Source: Thelonectria olida
Taxonomy: Eukaryota > Ascomycota > Sordariomycetes > Hypocreales > Nectriaceae
Length of the DNA stretch: 64,000 nt
Assembly: GCA_020736575.1 (NCBI GenBank)
Contig: JAGPYM010000063.1
Coordinates: 62,001-126,000 of the forward strand
Direction of reading: 5' to 3'
The first letter of the stretch is position 1, and every line of letters begins with the position of its first letter. Under the pieces are notes generated by a model. It saw nothing but the letters and a program-made list of their open reading frames with translations. It was not told the DNA's origin and ran no database searches. Below, one piece after another: positions 1 through 9,756 of the stretch. The position numbers and the translations under genes were made by a program.

Positions 1-771
1 CAGAGCTCCCGACAGCTTGACTTCGCTTTTCGGGTTCTCGTCTTCATCCTAGCCCTCGGTGTCGTTGCGCAATCCATCATGGTCAAGGTTCAGACGAAAG
101 GCGAACCGCGCGTATCCTCGGTAGGACTCGGCCAACTTCTCTGTGTCTTTAGTATGCTAATTATCGTGCAGGCTTCTCACATCTTCATCGCATGTGCAGG
201 CCTCTGGCTTTTACGTACAGTTTACGGAATGGCTTCCATGGCTGCCAGCGTCAACCTCAATAATGTCTATGACGATCCAGAGTACCACAACTATTACGAG
301 ATCCTTGACGTCGTCTTCAGCACATGGCCTCTGCTCATTCTCCTATCGGTCATTTTCGGTCTCGGCTACAAGAAAGCGAATGGACTTTGGTCAACTGAGC
401 AGCCATTCATGACCCAGAGGGGCAATGCGGTGAGCCCTTGGGGTTTCAATTATGATCCAAACCAGGTTGCAGCTCCAGTAATGGCTCATCAGTCCCAAGC
501 GCCTCCCATGCAGCAACAAAGCTGGCCGCAGTACCAGCAGCAACAGCCCTACTACCCTCAGCCAGGCCACAACGGAATGACGCCTCAATATGCTCCAGCT
601 CAGGAACAGACTCCGGTCCAGCAACCGTTCAACACTCATATCCCAGTCTCACAGACCAGGTCACCACCTCCCCATGAGGATACCATGGGCTTCAATCACC
701 AGGCCAACGGGGCGACTCCTCAAACTACCGCTCAGTCATACTACGAGAAGTCACGAAGCGCTAATTGCTGA
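1..771 (+). CDS. C-terminal part of a multi-pass fungal membrane protein
   Basis: The frame is open from base 1, so the gene starts before the window; the first ATG in view (79) need not be the start. Three hydrophobic segments are visible: one just before that ATG (FRVLVFILALGVVAQ), one around QLLCVFSMLIIVQASHIFI, and one around WPLLILLSVIFGLGY. A long Gln/Pro/Tyr-rich hydrophilic tail follows (PQYQQQQPYYPQPG) to the TGA at 769-771. The arrangement fits the end of a seven-helix-type fungal membrane protein with a cytoplasmic tail, but I do not recognise the family. The tail runs tail-to-tail into the thioesterase gene on the other strand, about 177 bp away. Confidence 0.75.
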   Translation, partial: QSSRQLDFAFRVLVFILALGVVAQSIMVKVQTKGEPRVSSVGLGQLLCVFSMLIIVQASHIFIACAGLWLLRTVYGMASMAASVNLNNVYDDPEYHNYYEILDVVFSTWPLLILLSVIFGLGYKKANGLWSTEQPFMTQRGNAVSPWGFNYDPNQVAAPVMAHQSQAPPMQQQSWPQYQQQQPYYPQPGHNGMTPQYAPAQEQTPVQQPFNTHIPVSQTRSPPPHEDTMGFNHQANGATPQTTAQSYYEKSRSANC

Positions 772-948
772 AGGATATTGATAACTTGATATTAATGGTA
801 TGTCGAGCGGGTTGGGAAGTTGGGAAACGACTGGAAATTTACATGATACCATCTCTATTGAACCTTGGGTTGTTCCTGGCCGCATTGGCCGATCTACATG
901 AGTGCTTATCTACCGCCTTGAGAATATATATCGGCTAGCATTTATCTT

Positions 949-1915
949 TTATTCCACATCATCTGTAAATCCAGCTGGAGCCACAAATGGCCCGGCCTCG
1001 CCCATAGTGCCATTAACGTATCTGGTCTATTAGCAAACGATATGCTACGAACAAGACACAAACTCACTTTGTGTGACTCCCTCGAGCAGCAAGCTGGCCC
1101 TTGGCATTAGTAAATGTCACTGTAGTATAGGCGAGTGTTTTGCCAACTGGATATCTTCTTGTTAGCATGAGTATCTCAAAGGATTCCTAGGGTGCACTAA
1201 CTCTTGTCGCATATGGCTGTGCCCGTCAACTTGTCACCCACGCGCCCACCGGGACTAAGATACGTCACTTTTTTTTTTGTCAGGGGGAGACAACTCATAT
1301 CAAGAATAGCGAGAGGGTGTCGTACCGTTCAGATCAGTTGACACGCCCGTTGCGAAACGACCAGTTGAAGCGACAGCCAAGGATCCGCCAAGGTCAACCA
1401 TGCTTGCAATGGTGCCTCCATGGATCATTTTGAGGCGGTTCTACATTTAAATGAAGTTGTTAGAGGATAAGAGCCTCGATTGGTGAGTAGGCGTGTTTGG
1501 GTACTACCGGTATGGTTATTGGCAATGTCAAGTTCAAAGTCGACTCTTCCTTCAGCGGCACTAACAATTCGAAACTGGCAACAAAGTTTAGTGACATAGC
1601 AAATCAGGAATAGGTGGGTTGTCGTACGTGTTTTCCGAGGAGTCTCTGATGTGTCAGCCTATCAGTTCGTCTTGAATTCAGATTCTAAGATGTTCAATTG
1701 GGAGGCAAGGATGTTAGGCAATGAGTAAACTAGCACATACCGTGGCTCCAAGCCGGACTCAGCCATGAAAGATCTCGTCACCTAGAGGGATTCGCCACAG
1801 TCAGTCGGGGCTCAACAACTACACCGTAACAGATACAGGAAGCATTGCCGGGTATGAGCTAGACAGATAGACGAACCGCTTTGACGAATTGCGTGGGGTT
1901 GAGCTTCTTAGCCAT
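949..1915 (-). CDS. Hotdog-fold acyl-CoA thioesterase (PaaI/ACOT13-like), seven exons
   Basis: Exons on the minus strand, approximately: 1915-1877, 1781-1741, 1560-1508, 1440-1326, 1267-1202, 1146-1068, 1021-949. The translation carries the family core: MIHGGTIASMVDLGG (active-site helix region), then STDLN, VTYLSPGGRVGDKL, KTLAYTTVTFTNAKGQLAARG and a short tail ending DDVE-stop. Such proteins hydrolyse acyl-CoA esters to free acid and CoA as homo-oligomers; about 155 residues is normal. All junctions resolve to GT-AG in frame except exon 3/4, where the obvious donor (1508/1507) and acceptor (1441/1440) are one base out of frame. That could mean a non-canonical splice site, a sequencing error or a damaged allele. 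The family call is firm, the exact model less so. Confidence 0.8.
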
Positions 1916-2460
1916 GGTCGGCAATTGGTTGTACTTTTCCGAGTTTCTTGGAGGTTTCTATTAAGGATGTCACAAGAAAGCCGTGTTTCCTCTGACTCGG
2001 CAACCTACGATGCGAGGGCTTGGTATTTATATGCTCCGCTCTTGGAGATCTTGGGGGTTCTTTGGGTGCGATATCCGGGGAAGCACGGAATATTAGAGCG
2101 GCCGACCAGGTCTCTTTGCCGCGGAAGGTGCGATCCAACCGCGTCCAGGCAAAACGTGAGCAGCAGTGACTGACGTAATTACCCGGACCTTTTCCGAATC
2201 AACCAAAGCTTTGAGCATCATGAGGCAGCAACAATTTCTTTCAGAACATCCAGCAATCAACCTCGCAGCAGACTTAACCACATCTCGTTACTTTTTCTTT
2301 CTTGCCGCATACAGAACTTTCCATACCGAAATATTGCGCTACCCTCCGTCTTATTCTCCGCTGGCCGGATCCCCCTCGCTCACGTCGTCCTCTATCATGG
2401 GATAGCTCTCATCGAATTCACTGACTGACACTTTGCGCCGCGCCGCCCCCGTTGCCCAGC
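1916..2460. promoter_or_regulatory. Divergent intergenic region between thioesterase and tfb2
   Basis: These 545 bp separate two divergently read genes and so must contain both promoters. I see no clear TATA box or named operator. There are pyrimidine-rich stretches before the tfb2 start (around 2295-2400), common in fungal promoters. The small open frames inside it have no recognisable content. Confidence 0.5.
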
Positions 2461-4087
2461 ATGCCAGTCAGTCCAACACCCTCGCTCCAGCTCGCCGAGT
2501 ACCTCGAGAAGCTTCCAGGTGCCACTCTCAGGAAGCTTTACTTGCAGCCCTCCACAGCCTTTGCCATCTTCCGCCGCATGCTCCCTCATCTGGGTATGTT
2601 CAATCCGTGAATCAGGCCCTCGTGATTGTCCTACAGAGCATCCACGGCTAACCCGCTTGGACTTTTGCTAGCTAAAACTATTGTTATGAGAATTCTCTTC
2701 GTTCCCGATGCCATCCTGCTTTCTGATCTCGACGACTGGGTCAAGCCCAGTGCTAAACGGTACGACTCTGTCTCGTAGAGTCGTTCACGCAGTCCCCACC
2801 AGTCTGACCTCAAAACATAGGCAAAAGGACAAGGCCCTGTCTATTCTTCGCACGCTCAGGATCGTCCATATCACGCCTCCCACAAAGGATAAACCCCAAA
2901 TGGTGACACTCACGGCCAACTTTAGGAAATCCCTGCGTCTCGCTCTCTCAGGCGGTGGTGATCATAACTCGTTCGGCGTGCCCTCGACTCTCCAAATCCC
3001 CCCCGAGATCGATATACCCTTTCTCGATCGATACGCTCGGAAGAAATGGGAGGATATTCTTCACTTCGTCGTGGCCAGCGTTGGCTTCAAGAGTGGCGGC
3101 GACGTTTCCGGACCAAATAAGAGCGTGAAGGAACTTCTCGTCGCAGGACGCCTGGTCCACTATGTCCCAGGCGGTGGTGGTCTTCGTATTACGAAAGCTG
3201 GATTCACCTTCTTGCTGCAAGAGGCCAATGCGCAAGTGTGGACGTTGTTACTACTTTGGCTTGAGGCCATGAACACCAACAAGGCGGCTGGACTCGAGGC
3301 TACTGATATGCTGTCATTCCTCTTCGTCTTGGCGAGCATGGAGCTTGGTCGCGCATACGACACCAATGCATTGACGGAAGCGCGTAAGAATATGTTGCCG
3401 TCACTCGTTGACTTTGGTCTCATCTATATCCCCAACCATAAACGATCCATGTTCTTCCCCACGCGTCTGGCAACCACCTTGACCAGCGCGGGCAATGCTC
3501 TTCGCAGCATTAGCGATGGTGTCGCAGCTGCCACGGCCGCCGCATTCGGCCAAGGGCAAAACAAGGGCGGTCCCGCCAGCACTCAACCCGCAGAGCAGAA
3601 GGGAAGCATCATCATTGAAACAAACTACCGTATCTACGCCTACACGCAGTCCACCCTACAAATCGCCGTCATCGCACTCTTCGCAAAACTCCAGATGCGC
3701 TTCCCCGACATGGTAGCGGGCCGCGTCTCTCGTCAATCCATTCGTCAGGCTATCAACTACGGCATCACGGCCGACCAGATCATTTCATACCTCGCCGCTC
3801 ACGCTCACGACCAGATGCACCGCACCGCCGCGCTCAACGACAAACCCATCCTCCCGCCAACTGTTGTTGACCAGATCCGACTCTGGCAGCTGGAAAACGA
3901 GCGCATGAAGACGACGGGTGGCTTCCTGTGCAAGGACTTTGACGACCACAAGGAGTACATGGCCGTGGCAGGCTTTGCTGAGGAGGTGGGTCTCTTGGCT
4001 TGGCGCAACGACGTCAAGGGCATGTTCTTTGCCAGCAAATATGAGGAGATAATCGCGTATCTCAAGATTCGCAAGAGGGTCGAATAG
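2461..4087 (+). CDS. tfb2: General transcription and DNA repair factor IIH subunit Tfb2 (p52)
   Basis: Three exons: 2461-2593, 2672-2759 and 2821-4087, joined by GT-AG introns with consistent phases, giving 495 residues, about the usual Tfb2 length. The N-terminus (YLEKLPGATLRKLY, then FAIFRRMLPHL, ILFVPDAILLSDLDDWVKP, KDKALSILRTLRIVHI) is the family signature; the C-terminal part ends in the domain that contacts the small subunit Tfb5. Tfb2 is a core TFIIH subunit in the nucleus, anchoring and stimulating the XPB/Ssl2 helicase in promoter opening and nucleotide excision repair. The start at 2461 is chosen because exon 1 aligns from MPVSPTPSLQLAEYL; the later ATG at 2708 lies out of frame within exon 2. 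Essential housekeeping gene, no sign of damage. Confidence 0.93.
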
Positions 4088-4272
4088 GATGCAGGGCAGA
4101 ATTCCAAAACCAAAAAGGCAAGATGTGATTTCAAAAAGGGAATTGATAGGGGGGCGTGATGTTTTTGATACGGGGGCGTCACTTTTATTGCCTCCAATTG
4201 GCTGAGACCCTCTTTTGTTAGTACATCTTAGATCTCCTCCCAGGACCCTTTTGTACTGAGGACTCAGCTGTC

Positions 4273-4497
4273 TTAAAATGTCAAGATCCGTCGCTCATTT
4301 CCTCGCACTTCAAGCCAAAGGATGACGATCATCGTGAACAACTTCACGATCAGCGTGAACGCCACAATACAACCGGCTCCAGGCAGCATAGCTATCACAC
4401 GACGATATGAGTCAATCGTAGCACTGCTGCCTAGGATTGAACACAAGAAAAAGAGACCGACCTTCGTGATTCGTCGCTTATTTAGATAGGAAATCAA
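4273..4497 (-). pseudogene. Possible relic of a fungal ABC transporter membrane segment
   Basis: A 74-codon frame contains a hydrophobic stretch followed by IVKLFTMIVILWLEVRGNERR. This resembles the segment of fungal ABC-C type transporters that reads roughly like 'VKLVLLVLE...KRR', but nothing else of such a gene is present on either side. It lies in the 560-bp gap between tfb2 and MULE-A. I treat it as a possible fragment; chance similarity of a hydrophobic stretch is a real alternative. The rest of the gap (4088-4272 and 4498-4649) shows nothing I can name. Confidence 0.25.
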
Positions 4498-4649
4498 GAG
4501 TTCTTCATTGCCTCAATCAGTCAGGCACCTTCAACGTTCAGCTATCCATTGTATCGCTCATCTTGACATAAAATATCGCGTCTGCCATTATCAATGCAAT
4601 CTATGTACCTACGCTGTATTCCATCCAACTATCACCAAGGCCCATTATC

Positions 4650-7589
4650 ATGTCTACTCTTGACGCTCCAGCAGTATCCCAACGAGATCAATCCCGAAGC
4701 CGCACTCGAAGCCCTAGCCCAAGCGATCAATTGCGTCCTACGAAGCGGCCGCGACCGAGCCGACTGCCTAGATTCAGCCCACCGCTACTTGCGAATCGGC
4801 CACCTTCAGCGAGTAGTATAGCGACAAGTATGGAGCAACACTACGGGATTGGAGATCAAGATGCACTAGGGAACCCTTTTGCATCCTATCCACAGACCTT
4901 CTCATCCTTCCCGCGACCCCATAGCTCACAGGGACTCCATGAACCGTCATGGGAGCTTCGGTCTGATTACGAAATATACCTCCGGAACGACTTCCCATCT
5001 GGACGGAGACGGTCACAGCGAATAAGGGCATTAATAACAGGCAGTGAGGTTGACCCTTTGCCTCCCTCGCCTCCTACACAGCCTTCAACCCAGCTATCAA
5101 CTCAATCCCAATGTGTAACCAGGGAAGGGTTTGAATCTGCAATGCAAATTGTCCGTGGGGTTATCGGAGAAGGCCAGAAGCTCACAAAAGAACTGACTGA
5201 ATCATATGAGCGAGTCCATAAATGGCGACAAAGATGGGATTGGTCGCCGCTCAGCTCAGATGCTTATGAATCCCCTCCGCCATACTCACCACGACGCACT
5301 ACCCCAACTCCCGAGGTTAATACCTCCCCTTCGACCCAACAATCCTTATCCTCATCGCCTGTCCCAGATCAGATTTCGAACCCGCCGATCCCAGGGGACC
5401 CAGCAGTGTCAGCTGAGGATCTCTTCAATAGGATAAACGAGTTTGCAAAGGGTCATGGATTCGGCATCATTCGACGGAATACACACTCCTATAAAGGTCG
5501 AAAAATCCGATACTCAATACAATGCGATCGATTTGGGGACCCTAGACCCGCGAGAGGCGCAGGTATCCGTCAACGGAGATCACGCAAATGTGGTTGTCAG
5601 TGGCAGGTTATTGCAGAGGCGTTAGAGGAGGGCAGATGGTTCTTGCGACAGCACCCAGACCCTAAACACAGCCAGCATAACCACGGTCCCAGCATTGGGC
5701 CATCTGTCCACCCATCCCATCGCAGGGCTACTACACCTATTAGGGCCACAGTTGAATCAACAAGCCGCCGGGTTGCAATCCGGGCTCGCGATGTACGGGC
5801 TGTTGTACAGGAGCAACATCCCCAGTCCGTGTTCACCCAGAGAGATATCTATAATGCCAGGGCTCGTATCAACCGGGACAAGCTTAATGGCTATTCGCCT
5901 ACTGGAGCACTTGTTAAGCTGTTTGATGAGATGGAGATCCCCTACCTGGTGAGATGGGCAGATGATAATCCTAACCGCCTAATTGGCCTTGTCTGGACCT
6001 TCCCTTACTGCATTAGAATGTGGAAACGGTTCCCTGAGGTTATCAGCTTCGACAATACGTACAATACCAACCGCTTCAAGCTGCCCTTATTCCAGGCTAC
6101 CGGACAGACCTGCCTGGGCTCTATCTATAATACCGCCTTCGGTATAGTAGATAACGAGAGGCGTGAAGGCTTCCAGTTCCTTGCAGAGAGTATACGGCAG
6201 CTAGCAGAGCAAAACTCCATCCGACAGCCAGATGTTATTATTACCGATTTTGACGACTCAATGAAGGCCGCACTGAACGACCAATTCCCCAAGGTGCAGC
6301 AGCAGCTCTGCATCCATCATATCAACTCTAATGTCCTTCTTAGGGCTAAGCAGAAGTGGATCAAGAGCCCCAGCAGCAGCGATACCAGCAGCAGCGATAC
6401 CAGCAGCAGCGATACAGACTGTCCTGAACCGCAGCCACAGACTGGGCTGAACCCTCAAGACAAACAGCTCATTCATGCGCCACCTACCAATGATATCCCA
6501 CATACCTACCGAGGGGTTCTTATGATGTGGAGACTTGTGGTGTTTGCCGAGACCGAGGAGGCACATGATGAAGCATGGATAAACTTTTGCAAGGAGTTTA
6601 ATGATCAGCGGGCTATTCTGCGATACCTTCATGGTACCTATATGCCAGTGAGGGCGCAATGGGCGCGCTGTTTCACCCGGCAGTATCGCAACTTCGGTAT
6701 CCGCGTCACCTCAGGCACGGAAGCCAGCAATAATAACATTAAGAGCTATCTCCTCAATGGTATGAGCCACCTCTATCGGCTGGTTGAGGCAATGCAGGAT
6801 ATGATGAGGGATCAGGAGCGAGACTTTACGCATGCCTGTGCTGAGGATAAGGTTCTTACCTCTCACAACTATATCGGCTCAAGCTCAGAGTACCTAGGCG
6901 AGCTGAGAACAGTGATCTCAGCGAAAGCTCTGGGGCTGATCACGAAGCAGTATCGGCTGGCGAGAAAGGCGATGCCGACAGGGAAGAATCCAAACCCCAG
7001 CCCTCTTCGCGCTTGCGATGATAACTGTTCGGTCTCTATTGAGCTTGGGATCCCTTGCTACCATACGGTTTTCCAAAAGCTAGGCTCTGCTACATCCTTT
7101 ACTAAATGGGAGGTCCATCAACGCTGGCGGCTGCGAGAGTCAACTTCACGGGATCCATACCGACACATCCTCGACCCAAAGATCGTCACATCTCTCCGTG
7201 GCAGGCCTAAGAACACTACGCAAGCTGTGCCAGCAAGGCTGGCTATTGAGGCTAGCAGCCAGCCTGGGGCTCCCACCAGTAGCCAACCCGACCGTACATC
7301 AGGTCGCAGGCGGGGTCAACCACCAGGCAGTCGAAACAAGTCGACACTGGCTAGGCTTACACAAGAAGCAAGCCAGCAGGCCAGTAGCCAAGCTAGCAGC
7401 AATGCTAGTGGTGCGGCAACACCCTCAAGCCAAGTTGTGACGCGTAGCCAATCGGCGAACCTTGGAGTTGGAAGAACTACGGGCTTCCGTGCTAGCGGAC
7501 GAAGGACGCAGCCGAGTGTTCGGAGGCAAAGGAGTCAATGGGAGCTAATTGGGAGCGATGAAGATACAATCCGTGTTATAGTTGATTAG
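4650..7589 (+). CDS. MULE-type transposase, intact (MULE-A)
   Basis: A single 979-residue frame without introns. Order: a Ser/Pro/Arg-rich N-terminus; a Cys/His-containing FAR1/WRKY-like zinc-finger region (about 255-345, with RKCGCQWQV and HSQHNHG); the Mutator-like DDE core with D468 (SFDNTYNT), D533 (ITDFDDS) and E691 (GTEASNNNIKSYL); a SWIM-like motif (CSVSIELGIPCYH); and a basic tail with AT-hook-like GRRRGQPPGSRNK. Transposases of this kind cut and paste elements with long inverted repeats. A run of SSSDT repeats interrupts the core near residues 575-589. I could not find inverted repeats bounding this element, so it may have lost its ends or be domesticated. It belongs to a different subfamily from MULE-B and MULE-C. 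Confidence 0.85.
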   Translation: MSTLDAPAVSQRDQSRSRTRSPSPSDQLRPTKRPRPSRLPRFSPPLLANRPPSASSIATSMEQHYGIGDQDALGNPFASYPQTFSSFPRPHSSQGLHEPSWELRSDYEIYLRNDFPSGRRRSQRIRALITGSEVDPLPPSPPTQPSTQLSTQSQCVTREGFESAMQIVRGVIGEGQKLTKELTESYERVHKWRQRWDWSPLSSDAYESPPPYSPRRTTPTPEVNTSPSTQQSLSSSPVPDQISNPPIPGDPAVSAEDLFNRINEFAKGHGFGIIRRNTHSYKGRKIRYSIQCDRFGDPRPARGAGIRQRRSRKCGCQWQVIAEALEEGRWFLRQHPDPKHSQHNHGPSIGPSVHPSHRRATTPIRATVESTSRRVAIRARDVRAVVQEQHPQSVFTQRDIYNARARINRDKLNGYSPTGALVKLFDEMEIPYLVRWADDNPNRLIGLVWTFPYCIRMWKRFPEVISFDNTYNTNRFKLPLFQATGQTCLGSIYNTAFGIVDNERREGFQFLAESIRQLAEQNSIRQPDVIITDFDDSMKAALNDQFPKVQQQLCIHHINSNVLLRAKQKWIKSPSSSDTSSSDTSSSDTDCPEPQPQTGLNPQDKQLIHAPPTNDIPHTYRGVLMMWRLVVFAETEEAHDEAWINFCKEFNDQRAILRYLHGTYMPVRAQWARCFTRQYRNFGIRVTSGTEASNNNIKSYLLNGMSHLYRLVEAMQDMMRDQERDFTHACAEDKVLTSHNYIGSSSEYLGELRTVISAKALGLITKQYRLARKAMPTGKNPNPSPLRACDDNCSVSIELGIPCYHTVFQKLGSATSFTKWEVHQRWRLRESTSRDPYRHILDPKIVTSLRGRPKNTTQAVPARLAIEASSQPGAPTSSQPDRTSGRRRGQPPGSRNKSTLARLTQEASQQASSQASSNASGAATPSSQVVTRSQSANLGVGRTTGFRASGRRTQPSVRRQRSQWELIGSDEDTIRVIVD
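6372..6415 (+). repeat. 15-bp in-frame tandem repeat inside MULE-A transposase
   Basis: Three copies of AGCAGCAGCGATACC (the last ending in A) encode SSSDT repeats. The unit length is a multiple of three, so copy-number change keeps the frame. It lies between the second Asp and the Glu of the DDE core, where a surface loop is expected. Confidence 0.85.
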
Positions 7590-8161
7590 ATATAATAAGA
7601 GCAACGTGCAACTTACAGCCCTGTGATAATGCATCCGCCTGCATATATAAGTAGAGACAAGTTATGAATGAATGAATGAAATTTATTACGCCCGGGAGGA
7701 CCAAGCCTCATAGGGCCATGACGTTAACCTATTTTCAGTTCTAACGATTGATCGAGATCACCCAGAAGCCCCACATTCTTCCTCGTCCACTGATTGGTCT
7801 CGCCTCGCTTGACTCTGATGTGACAGGCCTGCTTGAAGGCCAATTTCTCCAAGTGTTCAGCATCCTATCTTCAGCAGCTGAAGCATGGTCTGCCAACTTG
7901 AGGCTGTTTGGTGTTAGTATCGCTAGGTTTGGTCGCTAATTTGATTAGTTAGTATGTTATCCAGTCTGGTTTGCATCAAGTCTCCTCGTGTCCATGGCGA
8001 ACTTAATCGCCGCCCGCACTGCCTGTAGGTCTGGTGCCCATTTTGGGCCATCCGATGCCGCCTTTCCTCCCAAAAAGAACGAGAGGTTCCCCATCTTTGC
8101 CTGTCCGACTCTTCGCATGCCTAGAGACAAGTTATTGTCAATAATAGTGGGGCTGGATCTC
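7590..8161. other. Gene-free stretch between MULE-A and MULE-B with an AATG-repeat module
   Basis: At 7666-7718 an (AATG)n run is followed by AAATTTATTACGCCCGGG and then CCTCATAGGGCC. A diverged copy in opposite orientation lies at 49899-49954, so it is a dispersed repeat. Two short open frames (7748-7939 and 7988-8197) have no recognisable product. I see nothing else here. Confidence 0.6.
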
Positions 8162-8233
8162 GGCGCCCGCTACATCCGCACCCGGATGCGAATTTAGAAT
8201 TGCCGCACCCAGGTGCGGCGGTTATGTAAGCAT
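8162..8233 (+). repeat. Left terminal inverted repeat of MULE-B
   Basis: Matches the reverse complement of 16425-16496 with only a few mismatches. It contains two subterminal palindromes built on CCGCACCCGG and GCCGCACCCAGGTGCGGC. The second is imperfect here (A for G) but perfect in the right copy. Confidence 0.85.
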
Positions 8234-8305
8234 TCGTCGCCCACCACCCAACCACTCAGGGGTTACTACTGCCCACCACCACGGCAGTTCCCAGACGCTA
8301 TTGCT

Positions 8306-9509
8306 ATGGCCCAAGTGGCGTTTCCTGACGATGTGCTTCCACCAGAAGGCACATACGACTCGCGCGAGTCTCTTCTTGCAGCTATTAATTCTTAGGCGAA
8401 GCCTAGAGGCTATGCATTCACGACAGGGAAGTCCATAAAGACACCAAATGGCCGAGTCAGAGTTATCTTCACTTGTGATCGAAATGGGCTACTGCTAAGT
8501 ACATCTACCGAATGAAAATGCTATATATGCAATTAAGGAACTGGTTGTAAGTTCTTAGTACTTGCCAAACAATCCCTAGACGGAACTTTATGGGTCCTAA
8601 GCTATTGACCGGGCCAGGAATACACTCTGCACAATCACCTGCCGAGCGGAGACCTATCTACATATCTAGCACATCGCCAGCTTAAAGAGAATAATATTAA
8701 AGTTATCTCAAGTCTCACAGCCTCTGGAACTACTCCTCAGGAAATCAGAACTTATCTATATAATAATTCCGATACCCTCGCAACCCAAAAGGATATCTAT
8801 AATCGAATTGCAACAATAAGAAGAGATCTATATGAGGGCTAAAGCAGTATCCAGGCACTGGTCGACCAATTGAATAGGGAAGGCTTTTAGTGGCGAGTCT
8901 GATTAGATTCGGATAATCGGCTAATGGCTATCTTCTTCGCTCATCCCGACTCTATTGTATATTTATAATGCAACCCTGATGTTTTGATATTGGATTGTAC
9001 TTATAAGACGAATAAGCATACTATACCACTTCTTAATATAGTTGGCGTTAACTCCTGCCAGCGCTCTTTCTATATCATATTTATATTTCTCTCTAGTAAG
9101 ATAGAAGAGGACTACTCGTGGGCCTTGCAATATCTTAAATCCCTCTATTAGCATGACCTTCCTTCTATCGTCTTAATAGACTGATGGCTAGTAGTGATAA
9201 ATACTACTGCAACCTGGTTTCCCCTTTCTAAAGTACTATTTTACCTCTAGCATATTAATAAGGCAGTCTTATAGTATTATCGACCGGCCTTTATACTAAG
9301 CGGCAGAGACCAGGCAGAAAAGGCATAAGATGAATTCTATGCATTCTGGCACTCAATTATAGCTTCACTAACTGAAATAGTATTCTAAAAGCGCCTAACT
9401 AGCTTTAAGCGCAAATATGCTAAAAAATATATTAAGGCAGTGGGATATATTAAGATATTCTAGCTTAAGCTATATAAAAAGAGGATCGTTAAAGTATGGG
9501 TAGATAAGC
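8306..9509 (+). pseudogene. MULE-B transposase, 5' part (RIP-inactivated)
   Basis: Begins with an ATG and aligns with the MULE-C transposase start (FPDDVLPPEGTYDSRESL against FPEDCLPPEHTYASRDDL). The frame is stopped first at 8393 where MULE-C has Trp (AINDWASPRGYAF), and again repeatedly, mostly Trp/Gln positions turned into TAG/TAA. The conserved block around the first catalytic Asp (LDCTYKTNK) is still readable. The coding region is cut at 9509, after a stretch corresponding to KVWVDKL, by the Gypsy insertion and continues at 14968. Confidence 0.88.
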
Positions 9510-9708
9510 TGTAACGGGCTAGGCCCTGTCGGACTAGGCGCTGCCTAGTCCGCCCGCTGGTCCAAGCACTGTTGCTCGAGCGACCATTCAGTCTATTTTG
9601 TTGGAGGATGAGCAGTCCTTTCCTACTTTCGTTCTTTTAGCCTCATCTTGTATGTAAAACGCACGAGGACTATATAGCTGTAATTCACACTATTAGTAAC
9701 CCTTCACA
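9510..9708 (+). repeat. 5' LTR of the Gypsy element
   Basis: 199 bp from TGTAACGGGC to CCTTCACA, by eye identical to 14769-14967. It contains the segment ATCTTGTATGTA at 9645-9656 that is complementary to the primer site just outside the LTR, marking the likely transcript start (R region). Confidence 0.95.
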
Positions 9709-9720
9709 TACATACAAGAT
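9709..9720 (+). promoter_or_regulatory. Self-priming primer binding site of the Gypsy element
   Basis: TACATACAAGAT lies directly against the end of the 5' LTR and is the exact 12-nt reverse complement of 9645-9656 inside the LTR. No tRNA 3'-end complement (TGG...) is seen at this position. This is the arrangement of Tf1-type elements, where the 5' end of the transcript folds back as primer for minus-strand DNA. Confidence 0.75.
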
Positions 9721-9756
9721 CAGGCATACTCGAGTTAGCGTTCGGAAGTCTGAACA

